From contig NZ_AUHO01000010.1 of the NCBI RefSeq assembly GCF_000423225.1, positions 434,001 through 498,000 on the forward strand: DNA of 64,000 nucleotides, read 5' to 3'. Made by a program: the position numbers and the translations under genes. Shown piece by piece: positions 42,862 through 51,216 of this stretch (positions are counted from its first letter, which is position 1; every line of letters starts with the position of its first letter). The notes beneath the pieces were generated by a model. That model was not told the DNA's origin, searched no databases, and saw nothing but the letters and a program-made list of their open reading frames with translations. The DNA comes from Kaistia adipata DSM 17808. Its GTDB lineage: Bacteria; Pseudomonadota; Alphaproteobacteria; Rhizobiales; Kaistiaceae.

Positions 42862-44576
42862 TCTGGTGGGTTTCGGATCCGGACCGGGGCCTGTCGGAGC
42901 GGCTTGCGATCGCTCGGCTCGAGCAGTCTGCCGACTGGCTTCAGAACGCACGGTGGCGCCTCGACGGCCTGAAGTTGCTCCTGGATTTTGAGATTGTCGA
43001 AGCCGAATCCAGGTGGCGTCTCGTGATGCACTACCCAGACTTCTTCCCTTCTATCCCGCCGTTGGTATTCAACGCGGACGGCGAGCGCCTATCCGGGCAT
43101 CAATATGGTCTGTCAGGCGAACTTTGCCTGGAGTATCGACCCGACAACTGGGAGCTTAGTTGGACTGGCGCGATGATGATCGAAAGCGCCCATCGACTAC
43201 TCGTTGGGGAGAGCGCGGAGCTGGCGGGTCACGGGGTTCCGTCAGCTCATGCCGTATCCGAAGGCCAGCGTCTTCGCGGGAGCTATCTCAGGCTGGTCAT
43301 ACCCGATGAACCATTGCGACTAATCCAGGCGATGGCTGATGGCCACACGGAGCCGATCGAGGTCGAAGAACACTATTATGGCGAAGCCGCGGTTGCCCAT
43401 CTGACCGCCCTGGGTGGAGACGGTGATCGGATATGGCATCGGAGCAAGCCGGTCTCGACTGCATCCAACTACAAAGGCACCGCAGTTCGTATTCCACGGG
43501 GTCTAAAATTTCCGGGACCGGCCACCGAAAAGACCCTGGAGGTTGCCCTCAAGTCTGCGGGCATCACCACTGAATATCCGGCGTGGCCGCCTGGAACCTA
43601 CCTGCTGGTAGATGACACAACCGCGTGGTTGGCGATGGTCTACCGCAAGGCCGATGGTGTCGTTCAGGATTACGGCTACGCCACGTTTGTTATCGATGCC
43701 GACCAACAGCGACTGCCCACCATGAACGCGGCGCTGGCCGACAAACGGATCGCGCTGATCGGATGCGGGTCACTCGGATCGAGAACAGCAGCAATGCTTG
43801 TGCGATCGGGTGCCCGGAAGCTCGAACTGTTCGACGACGACATTCTCTCTCCCGGCAACCTGGTGAGGAACGAGTTGGATTGGCGTGGTGTCGGGGCGCA
43901 CAAGGCCAAGGCACTGCGGGCACGGCTGCTCGAGATTGCCCCCGAGGCGAAGATCACGGTGCAGATAGTGAACCTTGGTGGCCAGGAGAGTTCCGAGTGG
44001 ACCGCCACCGCGCTGGAGACGCTTTCCAACTGTGACCTGATCATCGACGCTACGGCGGACGCGACTGTTTTCGGCCTCGCTGCTGCTGCCGCGAGATTCA
44101 AGGGCCGTCCAATGGTATGGGGCGAGGTGTTCGGGGGAGGGATCGGCGGAATCGTTGCGCGGTCCCGACCCGGTCACGATCCGGCTCCCGACGTGGCGCG
44201 CCGCCAAATCTTGACGTGGTGTGACGGCAAGGGCGTCGAGTGGGAGATGCCCTCTCGACAGATGGAGTACGGCATCCTGCGGGCAGATCAGGCCCCGTTG
44301 ATCGCAGACGATGCCGACGTTTCCGTAATTGCCAGTCACTTAGCGCGGCTCGCGATCGACACGCTTCGCGGCGGGGGGAGCCAGTTCCCCGCACCGGCGT
44401 ATGCAGTCGGCCTCGGGGAAGGTTGGATATTCACTGCCCCATTCGATACGCACCCCATCACCTATACCGGCACGGAAGGCTGGGACGCGGGATCGTCGCC
44501 CGACGAAGTGAAACTGAAAGAGCTCGTGACCCTCCTCTTCCCCGAACAGGCCCAAGATGCAGATCGCCCTGCCTAG
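42858..44576 (+). CDS. CBASS Cap2, E2-E1 ubiquitin-transfer-like fusion
   Basis: Cap2 activates the C-terminus of the CD-NTase as an adenylate and attaches it to a target, priming the cyclase. The 572-residue protein has an N-terminal E2-like domain with a candidate catalytic Cys90 (LSGELCLEYRPDNW). A middle linker follows, then a ThiF/E1 domain with the nucleotide motif IALIGCGSLGSRTAAML (residues 298-314) and FDDDILSPGNLVRNEL. A candidate E1 Cys455 lies in ILTWCDGKG. The ATG overlaps the CD-NTase stop (ATGA), and cap3 overlaps its end by 20 bases. Confidence 0.93.
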   Translation: MIWWVSDPDRGLSERLAIARLEQSADWLQNARWRLDGLKLLLDFEIVEAESRWRLVMHYPDFFPSIPPLVFNADGERLSGHQYGLSGELCLEYRPDNWELSWTGAMMIESAHRLLVGESAELAGHGVPSAHAVSEGQRLRGSYLRLVIPDEPLRLIQAMADGHTEPIEVEEHYYGEAAVAHLTALGGDGDRIWHRSKPVSTASNYKGTAVRIPRGLKFPGPATEKTLEVALKSAGITTEYPAWPPGTYLLVDDTTAWLAMVYRKADGVVQDYGYATFVIDADQQRLPTMNAALADKRIALIGCGSLGSRTAAMLVRSGARKLELFDDDILSPGNLVRNELDWRGVGAHKAKALRARLLEIAPEAKITVQIVNLGGQESSEWTATALETLSNCDLIIDATADATVFGLAAAAARFKGRPMVWGEVFGGGIGGIVARSRPGHDPAPDVARRQILTWCDGKGVEWEMPSRQMEYGILRADQAPLIADDADVSVIASHLARLAIDTLRGGGSQFPAPAYAVGLGEGWIFTAPFDTHPITYTGTEGWDAGSSPDEVKLKELVTLLFPEQAQDADRPA

Positions 44577-45048
44577 CTCTGTTCGCAAGAAGATTTGCAA
44601 GGAACTGTCCTTATCAGGGCGCCGGGAAACCGGGGGGTTGCTGCTTGCCGAGCAACTCGACGACGAAGGGCGATTTCGGGTCGTGGACGTCACTGTGGAC
44701 CCGAGGGGCGGCGAGAGCGCGTACTTCGAGCGTCGTCCGGAACTGCACGCACAGGCACTGGAAGCCTTCTTCGAGAAGAATGGCAACGACTTCAGTCGTT
44801 TCAACTACTTGGGGGAATGGCATTCCCATCCACGCTTTCCGGTGAGCCCCAGCACGACCGACATCAGGACCATGCAAGCGATGGTCGAGGACGCCGGAAA
44901 CATCGACTTCTCGGTCTTGATGATCGTTCGGCTGCGGATGTTCGTGATGCTGCAGGTGGGAACGTACCTGTTCATGCGCGGCCAAAGTCCGCAACGCGTC
45001 GAGATGATCGACGACCCGGTGTCACGACCGAAAAGAAGATTCATCTGA
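44557..45048 (+). CDS. CBASS Cap3, JAB/MPN isopeptidase
   Basis: Cap3 removes the CD-NTase from its conjugates. The 163-residue protein carries an intact JAMM zinc-protease motif: Glu24 (RRETGGLLL), then H89-S-H91-P with S99 and D102 (GEWHSHPRFPVSPSTTD), exactly the HxHx7Sx2D spacing. It starts within the last codons of cap2. The presence of both E1-E2 and JAB genes places this locus in type II CBASS. Confidence 0.92.
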   Translation: MQIALPSSVRKKICKELSLSGRRETGGLLLAEQLDDEGRFRVVDVTVDPRGGESAYFERRPELHAQALEAFFEKNGNDFSRFNYLGEWHSHPRFPVSPSTTDIRTMQAMVEDAGNIDFSVLMIVRLRMFVMLQVGTYLFMRGQSPQRVEMIDDPVSRPKRRFI

Positions 45049-45073
45049 AGGCGTCGGCAATTGGAGGGGCGAC

Positions 45074-46204
45074 ATGTCTAAGACTGCTATTCCACCAAAA
45101 GTTGCAAATGCGCTTTGGGCAAAGGCTGGGGGGCGGTGTCAGTTTCGTGGATGCAACAAGCTCCTGATCGGTGACTTGATCGCCGGCAAGCGTACGGGCA
45201 AGTTCGGTTATATCGCCCACATCGTCGCCGACGAGGCTGGAGGTCCCAGGGGTGATCCCGTGAGATCGCCACTGCTTGCGCAAGACATCGACAACCTGAT
45301 GCTGATGTGTCCCGTCCACCATAAGGCGATCGATGTGGACTATCTGGCCGACTACCCCGAGGATGTCCTCCTGGCCATGAAAGCGGAGCATGAGGACCGC
45401 ATCGAGATCGTTACCGACATGGATGTCGACCGTGTCTCCCATGTCGTCAGGTTCGCGGCGACTATTGGCCAGCGTGACTCCTTGGTAACAACCCGTTCGA
45501 TCTTCAGCGCCATGCCTCCGGATCACCATCCCGCCGAAGGCCGGACAATCGACATCGAGTTGATCGGGTCGGAGCGCAAGGATCACGAAGAAGTCTACTG
45601 GACCGAGCAGAACGAGAACCTCGAGCGCCTTTTCGCCCGCAAAATCAAGGAACGCATCGAGCAGCGGGAAATTCGCCAACTCAGCGTCTTCGCGTTGGCG
45701 CCGCAGCCGTTGCTCATCCGTCTCGGGACGCTTCTTGGCGACATAGTACCGGTCTCGGTGCATCAAAAGCACCGCGAACCGGACACCTGGAAATGGCTGC
45801 CCGACCAGCCGCGCATTGCCTACAAAGTCAACGAGTATGGCGGCAGGAAGGACGTGCCGGTCGCGTTGAAGTTGGCCCTGAGCGCCACGGTGAATGACGA
45901 CCGCATTACCTCGGTATTGGGCGAAAATACTGCCATCTGGTCAATTACCTGCGACCAGCCCGGCAATGACATCATGCGACGGAAAGACGACCTCGCCGCC
46001 TACAAGCATTTGCTGCGCGACCTATTCAACCGGATTAAGGCTTATCACGGGGAAGGCGTGTTGTTGCATGTCTTCCCGGTAGTGCCGGCGTCCGTAGCGG
46101 TTGAGACGGGGCGAGTATGGATGCCGAAAGCGGATCTCGCGATGAAACTCTACGACCAGAACCGAACTGCGCAGGCTTTTGTCCCGACGATCACGGTCGG
46201 CTAG
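45074..46204 (+). CDS. CBASS effector Cap5: HNH endonuclease fused to SAVED
   Basis: The 376-residue effector has an N-terminal HNH nuclease: zinc ligands in GGRCQFRGCNK (C22, C27) and LMLMCPVHHKAID (C79, H82), with YIAHIVADEAGGPRG supplying His49. The rest is a SAVED sensor domain (residues about 140-376) with typical features such as ELIGSERKDHEEVYW, LLHVFPVVPASVAVETGR and a terminal RTAQAFVPTI. Binding of the cyclic nucleotide would trigger tetramer formation and degradation of DNA, killing the infected cell. It begins 25 bases after cap3 with GGAGGGGCGAC before the ATG. Confidence 0.92.
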   Translation: MSKTAIPPKVANALWAKAGGRCQFRGCNKLLIGDLIAGKRTGKFGYIAHIVADEAGGPRGDPVRSPLLAQDIDNLMLMCPVHHKAIDVDYLADYPEDVLLAMKAEHEDRIEIVTDMDVDRVSHVVRFAATIGQRDSLVTTRSIFSAMPPDHHPAEGRTIDIELIGSERKDHEEVYWTEQNENLERLFARKIKERIEQREIRQLSVFALAPQPLLIRLGTLLGDIVPVSVHQKHREPDTWKWLPDQPRIAYKVNEYGGRKDVPVALKLALSATVNDDRITSVLGENTAIWSITCDQPGNDIMRRKDDLAAYKHLLRDLFNRIKAYHGEGVLLHVFPVVPASVAVETGRVWMPKADLAMKLYDQNRTAQAFVPTITVG

Positions 46205-46213
46205 TAACCAGCG

Positions 46214-46236
46214 GCAGGGGGCCGGCGCCTCCCTGC
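46214..46236 (+). terminator. Candidate terminator of the CBASS operon
   Basis: GCAGGGGG can pair with CTCCCTGC (one G-T wobble) 10 bases past the effector stop. The loop is 7 bases and the following TAATATG is only weakly T-rich. The remaining 120 bases up to the IS element show no gene. Confidence 0.4.
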
Positions 46237-46360
46237 TAATATGCGCCCCGAAGAGGGCTGGAATTAGTTATTTGCCACCTGATCTCACGGGGAACCGCCA
46301 GCGACGAGCCCCCTCAGTGTACAGATTGTCCCCCATTCACGCCAAGCGCAAGGTCTTATA

Positions 46361-47518
46361 CCAACGGCCCTCAGTTTTGACCGACATGAGCCCATTTCCG
46401 GGTGCCGATGGAAGCGATGACGGAGGGCTGCGCCGTGAGCTTGTTCCAGGCCTCGCAGGTGGCATCGAGGATATCGACATAGGTGCCGAAGACGCGGTTT
46501 GAGAGCCAGTTGGCGCGCAGATACTGCCAGATGTTCTCGACCGGGTTGAGCTCCGGGGAGCGTGACGGCAGGAAGACGAGGGAGAGGTTCTTCGGCACGA
46601 TGAGTTTTTCGGTGGTGTGCCACCCGGCGCGATCAAGCAGCAGGACGGCATGCGCCCCTTTGGCGACGGTCGCAGCGACCTCGTCGAGATGGGCCTGCAT
46701 GGCCCATGTATCGGCGAAGGGCATGACGAGAGCTGCCCCGACGCCACGAGCCGGACAGATCGCCCCGAAGAGGTAGGCGCTCTCGTAGCGCTGATCCGCG
46801 GGCTGGCGCGGCCTGGTTCCGCGTCGCGCCCATTGCCGAACCAGGCCGTTCTTCTGGCCGATCCGGGCCTCGTCCTGGAACCAGATCTCGATCCGCTTTC
46901 GTTTCGGGACATGGGCGAGGTGGGCCTTCAGCGTCGCTGCGAAGTTTTTTTATACATCTCGACCACCCGCTCGTCCTGAGCCGGGTGATGGGGCCGCGCG
47001 CTGATATGGGAAAAGCCGATCTGCTTGAGGAGCTTGCCGATCGTGCGCTCATGATAGACCACGCCGAAGCGTTCCTCGATCACCCGCTTCAGGTCGATCC
47101 GGCGCCAGCGGACTACGCCGTCGACTATGGGGTCGGGCCCGGTTTCGACGATGGTTGCGAATGCGGCGATCTGATCCGCCGAAAGCCGCGGCGCATGGCC
47201 TTTGCCACGGACGTCCATCAGCCCGTCGGGGCCGTGCTCGTTGAAGCGGTGAACCCAGTCGCGCAGCGTCTGGCGGTCCATGCCACCGATCCGGGCGGCC
47301 GCATCCCGGCTCATACCATCCAGCACGGCCGCCAGGGAGAGAAGGCGCCGGCTCTGCCTGGCGTGACGCGAGGCTGCCGCAAGGCGTCGAAGGGCTGCAG
47401 CGGTAAAATCACTCCTCAGGGAGACGGCGGCAGGCATGGCGCGAATCCTCCTCGCGCCAACGGAATCACCACAAAAGCTCCGTGGCTACCCTCTTGAGTC
47501 AAAACCCGAGGCCGTTGG
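46361..47518. mobile_element. IS630-family insertion sequence
   Basis: The 1,158-bp element is bounded by imperfect inverted repeats: the left end starts CCAACGGCCCTCAG and the right end, read inward on the other strand, starts CCAACGGCCTCGGG. Both ends abut a TA dinucleotide (46359-46360 and 47519-47520), the TA duplication expected for IS630/mariner elements. It carries one transposase in two frames and lies between the CBASS operon and the second antitoxin, abutting the antitoxin stop codon. Confidence 0.88.
46371..47437 (-). CDS. IS630-type transposase, probably made by -1 frameshifting
   Basis: The first frame (47437 to 46928) encodes 169 residues with a helix-turn-helix (MSRDAAARIGGMDRQTLRDW, VHRFNEHGPDGL) and a second winged helix. 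The rest lies in the -1 frame and holds the DDE domain: EIWFQDEARIGQKNGL, AVLLLDRAGWHTTE and SPELNPVENIWQYLR. The shift occurs at a run of seven A (minus strand, about 46947-46953), a classic slippery site. Slipping back one base gives KKNFAATLKAHL. A fixed mutation instead of programmed frameshifting cannot be excluded. Confidence 0.85.
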
Positions 47519-47520
47519 TA

Positions 47521-47883
47521 TTATGACTTCGTAGTGCCGCGCCTGGCCGATTTTGGACCTTCCGAGAGAGCAAGGTCACCAAGGTGCTGTATTGTGACCG
47601 GCGGTCGAGACGGCAACTTGACGATAAGCTCCAACTTCCCGCCGATTGCCTCCACATAGCCGCGCAGGGTCGACAGGTACATGTCGGCTTGCTTCTCGAT
47701 TTTCGAGACTGAGGGTTGCTTGATCTTGAGGGCAGTCGCGACGTCTTCCTGCGCCCTTCCTGCGATCCGCCGCAGCTCTCGAAGACCCTCTACTTCCTGC
47801 TTGAGGTCCTGATAGCGCGCTTCGATCTCCTCCTGCTCGCCCGGAGGCAGACTGGCGATTATATCGTTCAGGCTCCGCGCCAT
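47521..47883 (-). CDS. higA: XRE-family antitoxin (HigA-like), copy 2
   Basis: The 120-residue protein has the helix-turn-helix IAGRAQEDVATALKIKQPSV followed by SKIEKQADMYLSTLRGYVEA and a beta-strand tail KLELIVKLPSRPP. It starts one base after the toxin stop, the toxin-first order of HigBA modules. Its stop codon lies directly beside the TA at the IS630 end, so the last few residues may have been altered by the insertion. It is very similar to copy 1 on the far side of the CBASS operon. Confidence 0.87.
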   Translation of the reverse strand: MARSLNDIIASLPPGEQEEIEARYQDLKQEVEGLRELRRIAGRAQEDVATALKIKQPSVSKIEKQADMYLSTLRGYVEAIGGKLELIVKLPSRPPVTIQHLGDLALSEGPKSARRGTTKS

Positions 47884-47884
47884 T

Positions 47885-48250
47885 TTACTTTCCCTTCTTT
47901 CCGGGTTTCAGTTTTTCCAGATGTTCGGAAAACCTGAAATCCGCTTTGGCGACCATACGACGATAGAAGAATTTCTGACTTCCGCCGGATTTGTCGCCGG
48001 CGACGAGCAGGATTGCCCGTCGCTGCGGGTCGAAGGCGAAGGCTGCGCGCCATTCGCCGTCGGCTGCTTCAAAGCGCAGTTCCTTCATATTTGAGTGCTT
48101 CGAACCTTTGAGCGTGTCCGCATAGGGCCGGCCAAGCTGAGGGCCGTAATCGGCCAACAGCTTGGTGACGGCGATCAAGGCGATGCGAACGTCGCGCTCG
48201 TAGGCCAAAACCTCAGCTTCGAAGGCTGCATGGAATTGGACTTCCCACAT
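47885..48250 (-). CDS. higB: HigB/RelE-like toxin (phage Gp49/DUF891 type)
   Basis: The 121-residue basic protein starts WEVQFHAAFEAEVLAYERDV. It contains LGRPYADTLKGSKHSNMKEL, RFEAADGEWRAAFAFDPQRR and AILLVAGDKSGGSQKFFYRR, the Gp49/HigB-like fold signatures with the conserved KELR and RxxFAFDP motifs. It should cleave mRNA on the ribosome unless neutralised by the antitoxin encoded next. This is the intact counterpart of the truncated toxin at 41124-41225. Confidence 0.87.
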   Translation of the reverse strand: MWEVQFHAAFEAEVLAYERDVRIALIAVTKLLADYGPQLGRPYADTLKGSKHSNMKELRFEAADGEWRAAFAFDPQRRAILLVAGDKSGGSQKFFYRRMVAKADFRFSEHLEKLKPGKKGK

Positions 48251-48265
48251 GATATAGCTTTCAGG

Positions 48266-48568
48266 CTATGTTGCGTCAACGGGAAGGACCCGCGGCGCAT
48301 GCGGCGAGGCCGATGTCGAACGTCGGCAGCTTTCCGCCCAGGCGTCGAGGTCGGTGACTGCATAGCGGACATAACGGCCGAACTTGTAGAACGCCGGTCC
48401 GCTGTCGAGGGAGCGGTAGCACTCGAGCGTATGGGCATCGAGGGCGAGATAGCGCGCCGCAGCCTCGGTATCGACGAAGCGAACCGGACCGGCGTCGTCC
48501 ACGAATGTCGCTCGCTGCAACAGCTCGGTCGAAGGCCAGCTAGATCCACGGCGCGCCTGTTTAGACAT
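48266..48568 (-). CDS. AlpA/excisionase-like helix-turn-helix protein
   Basis: The 100-residue protein contains RFVDTEAAARYLALDAHTLE and YRSLDSGPAFYKFGRYVRYA, a MerR-like HTH_17 fold (YL..D..TL...R..GP.F.K.GR.VRY) as in AlpA regulators and excisionases. A strong AAGGAGGTGAAAC ribosome site lies before the ATG, and the start overlaps the integrase stop by 8 bases. It probably directs excision or regulates the integrase. Confidence 0.82.
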   Translation of the reverse strand: MSKQARRGSSWPSTELLQRATFVDDAGPVRFVDTEAAARYLALDAHTLECYRSLDSGPAFYKFGRYVRYAVTDLDAWAESCRRSTSASPHAPRVLPVDAT

Positions 48569-49985
48569 GTTTCACCTCCTTGGTGGGCACGGGTTTGGTG
48601 CCCGGAGGCGTGGCGCGATTTTCGCCGGAACGATGACGATAGGGGCGATAGTTCCCCAGGCGCGTCCTAGACGTGTAGCTACCGTCTTCGAAGCCAAGCG
48701 GTTTCCCATCCGGCGCCAGTCGGGCCGGGGGCGCTGCTTCGGCCGGAGCTGCCGCAACGACTTCCACCGGCTGCTGGATCACGAGGGCGGGTGGAGTGGT
48801 GGGTACAGGGGCGCTGGCCACCACGGATTGCCGCCGCTGAGCCACCGCCTCGGCCGCCGCCCTTACCGGATCGTCTTCCGTGTGGACGTAGCGCATGAAC
48901 ATCGTGACCGTCTTGTGCGCCGTGAGGGCCATGCCGACCTTCACCGGGATTCCGGAATTTGCGATGTCGGTCGCCGCGCGGTGGCGAATGCCATGCGTTC
49001 CGATGTGCTGCACTCCTGCACGCGAGAGGATGCGCCGCCAGCCATGATAGTAGGTGTGTTTTGACATTGCCGCTTCGGGGTCGAAAATCGAAGGGCAAAC
49101 GAACGGCGAACTTTCTAGTCGAGGCGCGGTCTCGAAAAGGCGCAGAGCCTCGGCGCTCATGGGCTTGGACATTCCGCCGGTCTTGCTGTCTGGCCAAACA
49201 ACACGGCGATTATCGAAATCAACCCACTCCCAACGCATCTCGAGGATTTCGGACATGCGAGCCGCAAACTCGAACTGAAGCCGAACGGCGAGCAAAATGA
49301 ACGGGTGTTCCAAGCCCTCGGCCTCTGCACGGTCGAGGTACTCATAGAGTTTCCGCAATTCCGCGTCGGGGATAAGCCGTGTCTTTCCGCGCTCGGGGAA
49401 TTTGGGAATGTGACGGCACGGATTGGACCCATCCGGTCGAAGGCCCCACACCTCGGCCATGTTGAACATCTTCCGCACGGCGGCGAGCACCCGGTTGGCG
49501 TTCGTCGGGCTTTTCGACATCTTCTTCATCAGATGCGCGATGTCCGCGCGCGTCACGTCGGGCACCTTGAGCTGCCCCAGGATCGGAAGAATGTAGCGCT
49601 TCCCGTATCCACGGTTCGACTTCACCGTCGAAGGTTTATTCCGGCCCTCCGAATACTCCGTGATGAAGCGATCAAACAGCTCCTTCACCGTAAGCGCTTT
49701 GCGCGCAGCCTCGCGCTCCGCGCTCGGATCGACACCGCGTCGGACCTCGGCCAACCAATCCTGAGCGATATTTCGAGCCTGCTCGACGGTCACTTCGCCG
49801 TAGCGTCCGATGGCGGGCTTTCGGCGTTGACCGTTGTTCGCAACGTAGGCCAGCATGAAGGTCTTGCGACCTGTCGGCGTAACCTTTACCAGAAACCCAG
49901 GGACTATCGTGTCCCTGAGTTCGTAATCGCGCCCCTGCGCACTCGCGGCGTCGACAGCGGTCTTTGTGAGCTTGATTTTGGGCAT
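48561..49985 (-). CDS. int: Tyrosine recombinase integrase
   Basis: The 474-residue integrase has an N-terminal arm-binding DUF4102-like domain (DYELRDTIVPGFLVKVTPTG) and a core-binding domain (about residues 100-180). The catalytic domain has R243 (EFAARMSEILEM), K268 (SKTGG), H331 and R334 (THGIRHRAAT), H357 (TAHKTV) and nucleophile Y366 (FMRYVHT). All expected catalytic residues are present. A Pro/Ala-rich tail of about 90 residues follows the catalytic Tyr, which is unusually long. It is 180 bases from the tRNA-Leu fragment and so should be the enzyme that integrated the element. Confidence 0.93.
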   Translation of the reverse strand: MPKIKLTKTAVDAASAQGRDYELRDTIVPGFLVKVTPTGRKTFMLAYVANNGQRRKPAIGRYGEVTVEQARNIAQDWLAEVRRGVDPSAEREAARKALTVKELFDRFITEYSEGRNKPSTVKSNRGYGKRYILPILGQLKVPDVTRADIAHLMKKMSKSPTNANRVLAAVRKMFNMAEVWGLRPDGSNPCRHIPKFPERGKTRLIPDAELRKLYEYLDRAEAEGLEHPFILLAVRLQFEFAARMSEILEMRWEWVDFDNRRVVWPDSKTGGMSKPMSAEALRLFETAPRLESSPFVCPSIFDPEAAMSKHTYYHGWRRILSRAGVQHIGTHGIRHRAATDIANSGIPVKVGMALTAHKTVTMFMRYVHTEDDPVRAAAEAVAQRRQSVVASAPVPTTPPALVIQQPVEVVAAAPAEAAPPARLAPDGKPLGFEDGSYTSRTRLGNYRPYRHRSGENRATPPGTKPVPTKEVKHV

Positions 49986-50013
49986 TCCCTAACCTCCGTT
50001 GAGGCTGGAAATC

Positions 50014-50062
50014 AGGTGCAAAATAGGAGCACCTAGAAATCCAACCGTGGCGTAAATCCGGT
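50014..50062. promoter_or_regulatory. Inverted repeats upstream of the integrase
   Basis: AGGTGC and GCACCT flank a 9-base gap (50014-50034). A second pair, AACCG and CGGTT, spans 50042-50062. Between here and the tRNA fragment are several ATCGG/GGATA repeats (about 50105-50158). They may be integrase arm sites or operators; no one of them is proven. Confidence 0.3.
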
Positions 50063-50164
50063 TAGGTATGGATGATGCGATATCCGAGAAAAGCTAGTGC
50101 TTGCAATCGGTTATCGGGAAATCGGATACCCCCGGATAGATAAAGGATAGGGGATATTCGGTCT

Positions 50165-50217
50165 CTCAAAATCCGGTTCCGAAAGGAGTGTCGGTTCGAT
50201 TCCGACCGCCCGCACCA
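50165..50217 (+). other. attR-type site: 3' half of tRNA-Leu(CAA)
   Basis: The sequence holds an anticodon loop CTCAAAA (anticodon CAA), the 3' anticodon stem TCCGG, a long variable arm, a T arm (GTCGG-TTCGATT-CCGAC), the acceptor strand CGCCCGC, A and CCA. The 5' half is missing: bases 50160-50164 (GGTCT) do not pair with TCCGG and no D arm precedes them. This is what is left at one end when a tyrosine integrase inserts in a tRNA gene; the restored full gene should stand at the far end of the element. Confidence 0.8.
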
Positions 50218-50440
50218 CCTTCTCTTTTTACGCCACGGCGTAACATCTTGTAATCGTTATTCCATTTTCGATGGTTGCCCTGTCGGCGCGGATCGCGCTT
50301 CCGCATGCGCCGATGCGGCCGGGCGCGCCGCTGTTCGCGACCGGCCGCCGCATCACGCACTGGTCGAGAGTCGGCCTGGGTGCGGCCTGTTTCATCGGCG
50401 GCTATGCCGTCTTCGCCAAGGGGCGCGACCTATCGCATCA

Positions 50441-50471
50441 AAAAAGAAAGAGGGCGCCGATGGCGCCCTCC
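50441..50471 (-). terminator. Rho-independent terminator of the porin gene
   Basis: On the minus strand GAGGGCGCC and GGCGCCCTC flank a 3-base loop and are followed by TTTCTTTTTTGA. It starts about 22 bases past the porin stop. Between 50218 and 50440 I see no supportable gene. Confidence 0.85.
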
Positions 50472-50493
50472 TGACTGGACAGCCGGCGGCCGT

Positions 50494-51216
50494 TCAGAAC
50501 TTGTAGCCGATTGTCGCGGTGACCGTGCTGAACTTGGTATCCACGTCGTGATTGGTGAAGCCGCCAGCGTTGCCGCCGCCAAAATTCGTGTTGTCTTGGT
50601 TGATGTTGTAGCTGCCGAGATCGACGTAATTGTACTCGATGCCGAGCAGGACATGGTCGGTCACTGCGTATTCGGCGCCGGCTCCCACCGTCCAGCCGGT
50701 GCGGGTGTTCTTGGCTTCGACGAAGTCGGAGTCGTCGTGAACATAGTTCGAGACGCGGCCGAACGCCAAGCCGCCCTTGGCGAAGATCTGGGCGCGGTCA
50801 AAGGCGTAGCCGATGCGCGGGGTGACCGTGCCGAACCAGTCGACCTTGGTCTCCCAGATGTCGTCTTCATCATAGGGGCTGACGAAGCCGCTCTTGCCGA
50901 TGTCCGACCAGCTCAGCGAGGCGGCGATGCCGAGTACGACGTTGTTGATCTGGTAGTTGTAGCCAATCTGACCGCCGAACACGCCTCCGTCGATGCTATG
51001 GCCCAGTACGTCGCCAGCATTGTCGTTGTAGTGGCCGTCATCGTGGAAGCTGTAATCAACGTCACCCCAGCCATAGCCGCCATGCACGCCGGCGTAGAAG
51101 CCGGTCCAGCTGAAGGCTTGCGGAGCGGCGACCGGCGCCGGTTCGTAGGTCAGGTCGGCGGCGAAGGCCGACGATGCCATGAGAACGCTGAGTGCAGCAA
51201 TTGAGAGAGCCCGCAT
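50494..51216 (-). CDS. Omp25/Omp31-type outer-membrane beta-barrel protein
   Basis: The 240-residue protein has a signal peptide (LSIAALSVLMASSAFA-AD). It has the rhizobial Omp25/31 opening FSWTGFYAGVHGGYGWGDVD and alternating barrel strands (GGQIGYNYQINNVVLGIAAS, WFGTVTPRIGYAF, AEYAVTDHVLLGIEYNYVDL). It ends in TATIGYKF with the terminal aromatic residue needed for barrel assembly. Such proteins are abundant porin-like or structural proteins of Hyphomicrobiales and are good evidence for the host group. Confidence 0.9.
   Translation of the reverse strand: MRALSIAALSVLMASSAFAADLTYEPAPVAAPQAFSWTGFYAGVHGGYGWGDVDYSFHDDGHYNDNAGDVLGHSIDGGVFGGQIGYNYQINNVVLGIAASLSWSDIGKSGFVSPYDEDDIWETKVDWFGTVTPRIGYAFDRAQIFAKGGLAFGRVSNYVHDDSDFVEAKNTRTGWTVGAGAEYAVTDHVLLGIEYNYVDLGSYNINQDNTNFGGGNAGGFTNHDVDTKFSTVTATIGYKF

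Noticed and set aside
50080-50217. An intact tRNA gene at the integration site
   Set aside because: Only the 3' half is present; no 5' acceptor strand or D arm precedes it and the anticodon stem cannot pair.
50271-50474. Small plus-strand frame between the tRNA fragment and the porin
   Set aside because: It runs through the porin terminator hairpin, has no ribosome site and no recognisable family.
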